DNA of 17,476 nucleotides from Spirochaetaceae bacterium (GTDB lineage: Bacteria > Spirochaetota > Spirochaetia > SZUA-6 > Bin103): NCBI GenBank assembly GCA_028820215.1, contig JAPPKD010000356.1, forward strand, positions 1 through 17,476, given 5' to 3'. Below, in pieces: positions 15,203 to 17,476 of this stretch. The translations under genes were made by a program, and so were the position numbers. Below the pieces are notes generated by a model. That model was given only the letters and a program-made list of their open reading frames with translations, made no database searches and was not told the DNA's origin. Each line of letters starts with the position of its first letter. The stretch's first letter is position 1.

Positions 15203-16290
15203 CCGGAGCGGATCGCGACGGCGGAGGGTTCCTGCGCGAACCCCTGCCTACGCCGGCAGCGTGGGACGGAACCGAACTGGCCGGGAGCGACGACTGGGTG
15301 ATCGAATTGTCGCCCGCGCATGCGGCGGAGCTGGCCGCGGCCGGAGCCGCCGCGCGCCGGGCGACAAACGGAGACATGCCGTTCGCGGTGACGCGCCGCG
15401 ACTTCCCGCTGCCGACCGTGGCCGGGCTCTGCGAGGACATCGCCGGACGCCTGGAAGGGGGGCGCGGCGTCGTGCTGCTGCGCGGCTTCCCGGTCGCCGA
15501 GCACACCGACCGGGAGCTGGAGCTGCTGCTCTGGGGGCTGGGCACCCACCTCGGCGCCGCCGAGCCGCAGGACCGCGACGGGCTGCTCCTGCACCGCGTG
15601 CAGGACACCGGCCGCGACATCGGCGACGGTGACGTCCGCTACTTCCAGACCAGCCGCGACCTGACCTTCCACAACGACGGCGCCGACGTCTTCATGCTGC
15701 TGTGCGTGCGCACCGCCGCGCGCGGCGGACGCAGCCGCATCGTCTCCAGCGTCGCCGCCTTCAACCGCATCGTGCGCGAAGCTCCCGATCTGGCCGTAGT
15801 CCTGCAGCAGCCGTTCCACTTCGACCTGCGCGGCCAGCAGCCCGCCGGCGCCCCGCGGGTTCAGATTGTGCCCATCTTCAACTTCCACCGGGGACGGCTC
15901 TGCACGCTCTACAAGCGGCAGTACATCGACTCCGCGCAGCGCTTCGCGGAGGTGCCGACGCTCTCCTCCGAGCAGCGGGCGGCGCTCGACCTGCTGGACG
16001 CGGTCTGCGACGAGCTGGCCCTCGAGTTCGCGATGCATCCGGGGGATGTGCTGGTCGCCAACAACTACGACGTCCTGCACGCCCGATCCGCCTTCGCGGA
16101 CGCAGGCGGCGACGCCGGCCGGCTGATGCTGCGTCTGTGGCTCAGCCTGCCGGGCGGCCGCCCGCTGCCGCCCGCGTTCGCGGGCACCCGCGAGTTCCAG
16201 CACAGCTACGCCCGCCACCGGGCATGGGACAAGGCTGCTCGGAAGCAGGGGGCTGCTCGGAAGCAGGGGGCCGCTCAGCAGCGAATCTGA
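15199..16290 (+). CDS. TauD/TfdA-family 2-oxoglutarate, Fe(II)-dependent dioxygenase
   Basis: The 363-aa protein has the iron-binding motif in DLTFHNDGADVF (His and Asp at about residues 158-160), the distal His in NYDVLHARSAF (about 293), and the 2-oxoglutarate-binding Arg in RLMLRLWLSLP (about 312). GVVLLRGFPV and LGTHLG are the usual N-terminal landmarks. The start (PLPTPAAWDGTELAGSDDWV) resembles a common subgroup with a GPxAW-type opening. It hydroxylates or oxidatively cleaves a small substrate; which one is unknown. Its ATG overlaps the TGA of the DUF4038 gene (ATGA), with GAGGG 7 nt before, so the two genes are coupled. The C-terminal tail carries an 18-bp tandem repeat (AARKQG twice). 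The 3' end overlaps the convergent hydrolase gene by 16 bp. Confidence 0.86.
   Translation: MTGADRDGGGFLREPLPTPAAWDGTELAGSDDWVIELSPAHAAELAAAGAAARRATNGDMPFAVTRRDFPLPTVAGLCEDIAGRLEGGRGVVLLRGFPVAEHTDRELELLLWGLGTHLGAAEPQDRDGLLLHRVQDTGRDIGDGDVRYFQTSRDLTFHNDGADVFMLLCVRTAARGGRSRIVSSVAAFNRIVREAPDLAVVLQQPFHFDLRGQQPAGAPRVQIVPIFNFHRGRLCTLYKRQYIDSAQRFAEVPTLSSEQRAALDLLDAVCDELALEFAMHPGDVLVANNYDVLHARSAFADAGGDAGRLMLRLWLSLPGGRPLPPAFAGTREFQHSYARHRAWDKAARKQGAARKQGAAQQRI
16233..16268 (+). repeat. 18-bp tandem direct repeat inside the dioxygenase C-terminus
   Basis: GGCTGCTCGGAAGCAGGG occurs twice in a row (16233-16250 and 16251-16268), followed by a short diverged third start (GGCCGCTC). It encodes AARKQG twice in the non-conserved tail after the folded domain. 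Being 18 bp, it keeps the frame; copy number may vary. Confidence 0.9.
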
Positions 16291-17141
16291 TCCGCCATCA
16301 TCTCCGCGACCGCCTGCGAGGTGATGAAGGAGCGGTGGCGGGCCAGCGGCCAGCGTGGCAGGTCGCAGGCCCCGCTGACGTCCTGACAGGTGATGTGGTC
16401 GGGAACCGGCAGGCCAACGCAGCCAAATCGCCCCAGGCGCGGGTAGCGATTCATCATCAGAATCCGTGCGGCGGGAAGGATCCGGTCGCGCGGGTCGTAA
16501 TAGACGACCGTCCGCTCCGCAAGCCGGTGCATCTGGTCGAACCGGTAGCTCCGGCCGGCATCGCCGCGGCTGGTCAGGGTGACGCCGCCGGAGCGGATCG
16601 ATTCCTGCGGCACGTCGGCGCCGGCCAGCAGGCAGCTCCGGAACGGAGGCCGATCGTGCCCGTCCGCGACCGCCCGGGCGATCATGCCGGCCAGCAGGTG
16701 ATGGCCGAACGACTGCACCAGCAGGTGCAGCCGGCCGCCGGCGGCATCGCGTAGCGCCGCCAGCAGACCGGACCCCCGCGCGAAGAAGGCGTCCCCGGAC
16801 GCATACGCCTCGTCATCCTCCGACCACGGCCAGCCGCGGTCCGGCCAGGAGAAGAAGACGATCACCCCCACCGGTCCCCGCGGTCCGGCGACGTAGCGGT
16901 CGTGGAGCTCGCGCAGCAGTCCCAGCCGCAGCCCCGGCAGCCACAGGCGGTGGCCGTGGATGAAGAACAGCACGTCGCGGTGCGCGTCGCCCTGCCGCCC
17001 CAGGTCCGCGCGGACGGCCGCGCACAGGGCGTCGGCCTGCAGCGGCGCCGGCCGGTGTTCGCGGCGGCTCAGCGCCGCGAACGGCACCGCCGCGTGACGG
17101 ATCGCGCCCGTGGGGTCCGGCCGCGGATGCCACGCATCCAC
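16275..17141 (-). CDS. DUF900/COG4782-like alpha/beta hydrolase
   Basis: From GTG 17141 the protein is 288 aa. VLFFIHGHRLW (oxyanion region, about residues 56-66), VGVIVFFSWPDRGWPW (about 91-106) and LHLLVQSFGHHLLAGM (nucleophile Ser in Q-S-F-G, about 144) follow the order of DUF900-type hydrolases, where the nucleophile motif is usually HSMG. YYDPRDRIL supplies the expected acid (about 216), and DHITCQDVSGAC plus RHRSFI supply histidines near the end. Activity and substrate are unknown. The start is doubtful: the frame is open upstream through coding-like sequence (HHLVTNRRVRPDGR) resembling the N-terminus of such proteins, with a GAGGAG about 70 nt upstream but no ATG, GTG or TTG there. The HEAT-repeat gene ends 85 bp upstream on the same strand. 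Confidence 0.65.
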   Translation of the reverse strand: MDAWHPRPDPTGAIRHAAVPFAALSRREHRPAPLQADALCAAVRADLGRQGDAHRDVLFFIHGHRLWLPGLRLGLLRELHDRYVAGPRGPVGVIVFFSWPDRGWPWSEDDEAYASGDAFFARGSGLLAALRDAAGGRLHLLVQSFGHHLLAGMIARAVADGHDRPPFRSCLLAGADVPQESIRSGGVTLTSRGDAGRSYRFDQMHRLAERTVVYYDPRDRILPAARILMMNRYPRLGRFGCVGLPVPDHITCQDVSGACDLPRWPLARHRSFITSQAVAEMMADQIRC

Positions 17142-17226
17142 TCTGCCGTCCGGCCGAACGCGCCGGTTGGTGACGAGGTGGTGCGCGAGATCCGGACGCC
17201 TGGGCGCGTGGCTCCTCAGACGGTGT

Positions 17227-17476
17227 TCACGCGGCGCCGGCGGCCAGGGCGTCCTGCCGCGGGTCCCACCGGGCGGTCTCCAGGTGGTGCAGCAGCGCGG
17301 CCGTGGCGCGCGGCGTTGCGACGCGGCGCAGCGCCTGCACGGCGTAGCCGCGCACGTAGTGGTCCTCCTCGTCCAGGGCCCGCTCCAGCGCCGGCACCGC
17401 GCCGGCGGCCGCGGGTCCCAGGCGGGCCAGCGACAGCGCGGCGTTGCGCCGCACGACCGCGTCCGCGTCCTCCATG
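17227..17476 (-). CDS. HEAT-repeat protein, C-terminal part (cut by the window edge)
   Basis: The 82 visible residues hold about two HEAT-like repeats: VVRRNAALSLARLGPAAAGAVP and EEDHYVRGYAVQALRRVATP followed by ATAALLHHLET. Helical repeats of this type (PBS-lyase HEAT) are protein-binding scaffolds or C-terminal extensions of larger enzymes. The Met at 17475 is probably internal because coding sequence runs to the edge. What precedes it is outside the window, so no specific function is assigned. The stop is TGA at 17227-17229. Confidence 0.7.
   Translation of the reverse strand, partial: MEDADAVVRRNAALSLARLGPAAAGAVPALERALDEEDHYVRGYAVQALRRVATPRATAALLHHLETARWDPRQDALAAGAA

Noticed and set aside
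1..17476. CRISPR array, prophage or known defence operon
   Set aside because: I saw no regularly spaced repeats, no integrase, capsid or terminase genes, and no Cas or restriction genes; the only mobile traces are the intron end and the TnpA remnant.

Overview
The window is high-GC bacterial DNA from an accessory, carbohydrate-catabolic region. The best taxonomic hint is a PUR-alpha-like DUF3276 protein (12703-13014), a family typical of Spirochaetota and Bacteroidota. With the high GC this leads me to a spirochaete-like, possibly environmental or host-associated, genome. That is an inference, not a demonstrated assignment.

Layout. (1) 1-1197: a small two-helix membrane protein gene (minus) is cut near its 3' end by what looks like the first 49 nt of a group II intron running off the left edge. 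About 600 bp without a convincing gene follows, ending in three consecutive hairpins at a 25-nt period. (2) 1198-1869: a NYN/PIN-fold nuclease-like gene (plus). (3) 1891-5792 (minus): a Gfo/Idh/MocA oxidoreductase and a heparinase II/III-type protein with a fibronectin-III-like tail, 5 bp apart. (4) 5793-6262: a broken N-terminal fragment of a nuclease-associated family plus an unidentified reading-frame tail. (5) 6263-7276: a second Gfo/Idh/MocA oxidoreductase (plus). (6) 7332-8540 (minus): a toxin-antitoxin patch with a hicA gene whose ATG has become ATC, an intact hicB, an orphan higA-type antitoxin, and a decayed IS200/IS605 TnpA. (7) 8560-12737 (plus): a second, larger heparinase II/III-type protein overlapping an aldo/keto reductase. 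(8) 12703-13155: DUF3276 (minus) and a tRNA-Gly(UCC) with a recognisable promoter (plus). (9) 13163-16290 (plus): an RNHCP zinc-ribbon protein, a DUF4038 glycosidase-like gene with a 1-nt frameshift, and a TauD-type 2-oxoglutarate dioxygenase coupled to it by an ATGA overlap. (10) 16275-17476 (minus): a DUF900-like alpha/beta hydrolase and the C-terminal part of a HEAT-repeat protein cut by the right edge.

How they may work together (inference): two heparinase-type lyases, a DUF4038 glycosidase-like protein, two sugar-type dehydrogenases and an aldo/keto reductase suggest uptake and intracellular breakdown of uronate-containing or otherwise modified oligosaccharides. Neither lyase has a visible signal peptide, so they would act on imported oligosaccharides. 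No transporter, SusC/D pair or regulator for the pathway lies in the window. The main oddities are the start-less hicA, the hicA-hicB-higA hybrid cluster, the probable group II intron, the triple hairpin, and the frameshift in the DUF4038 gene.
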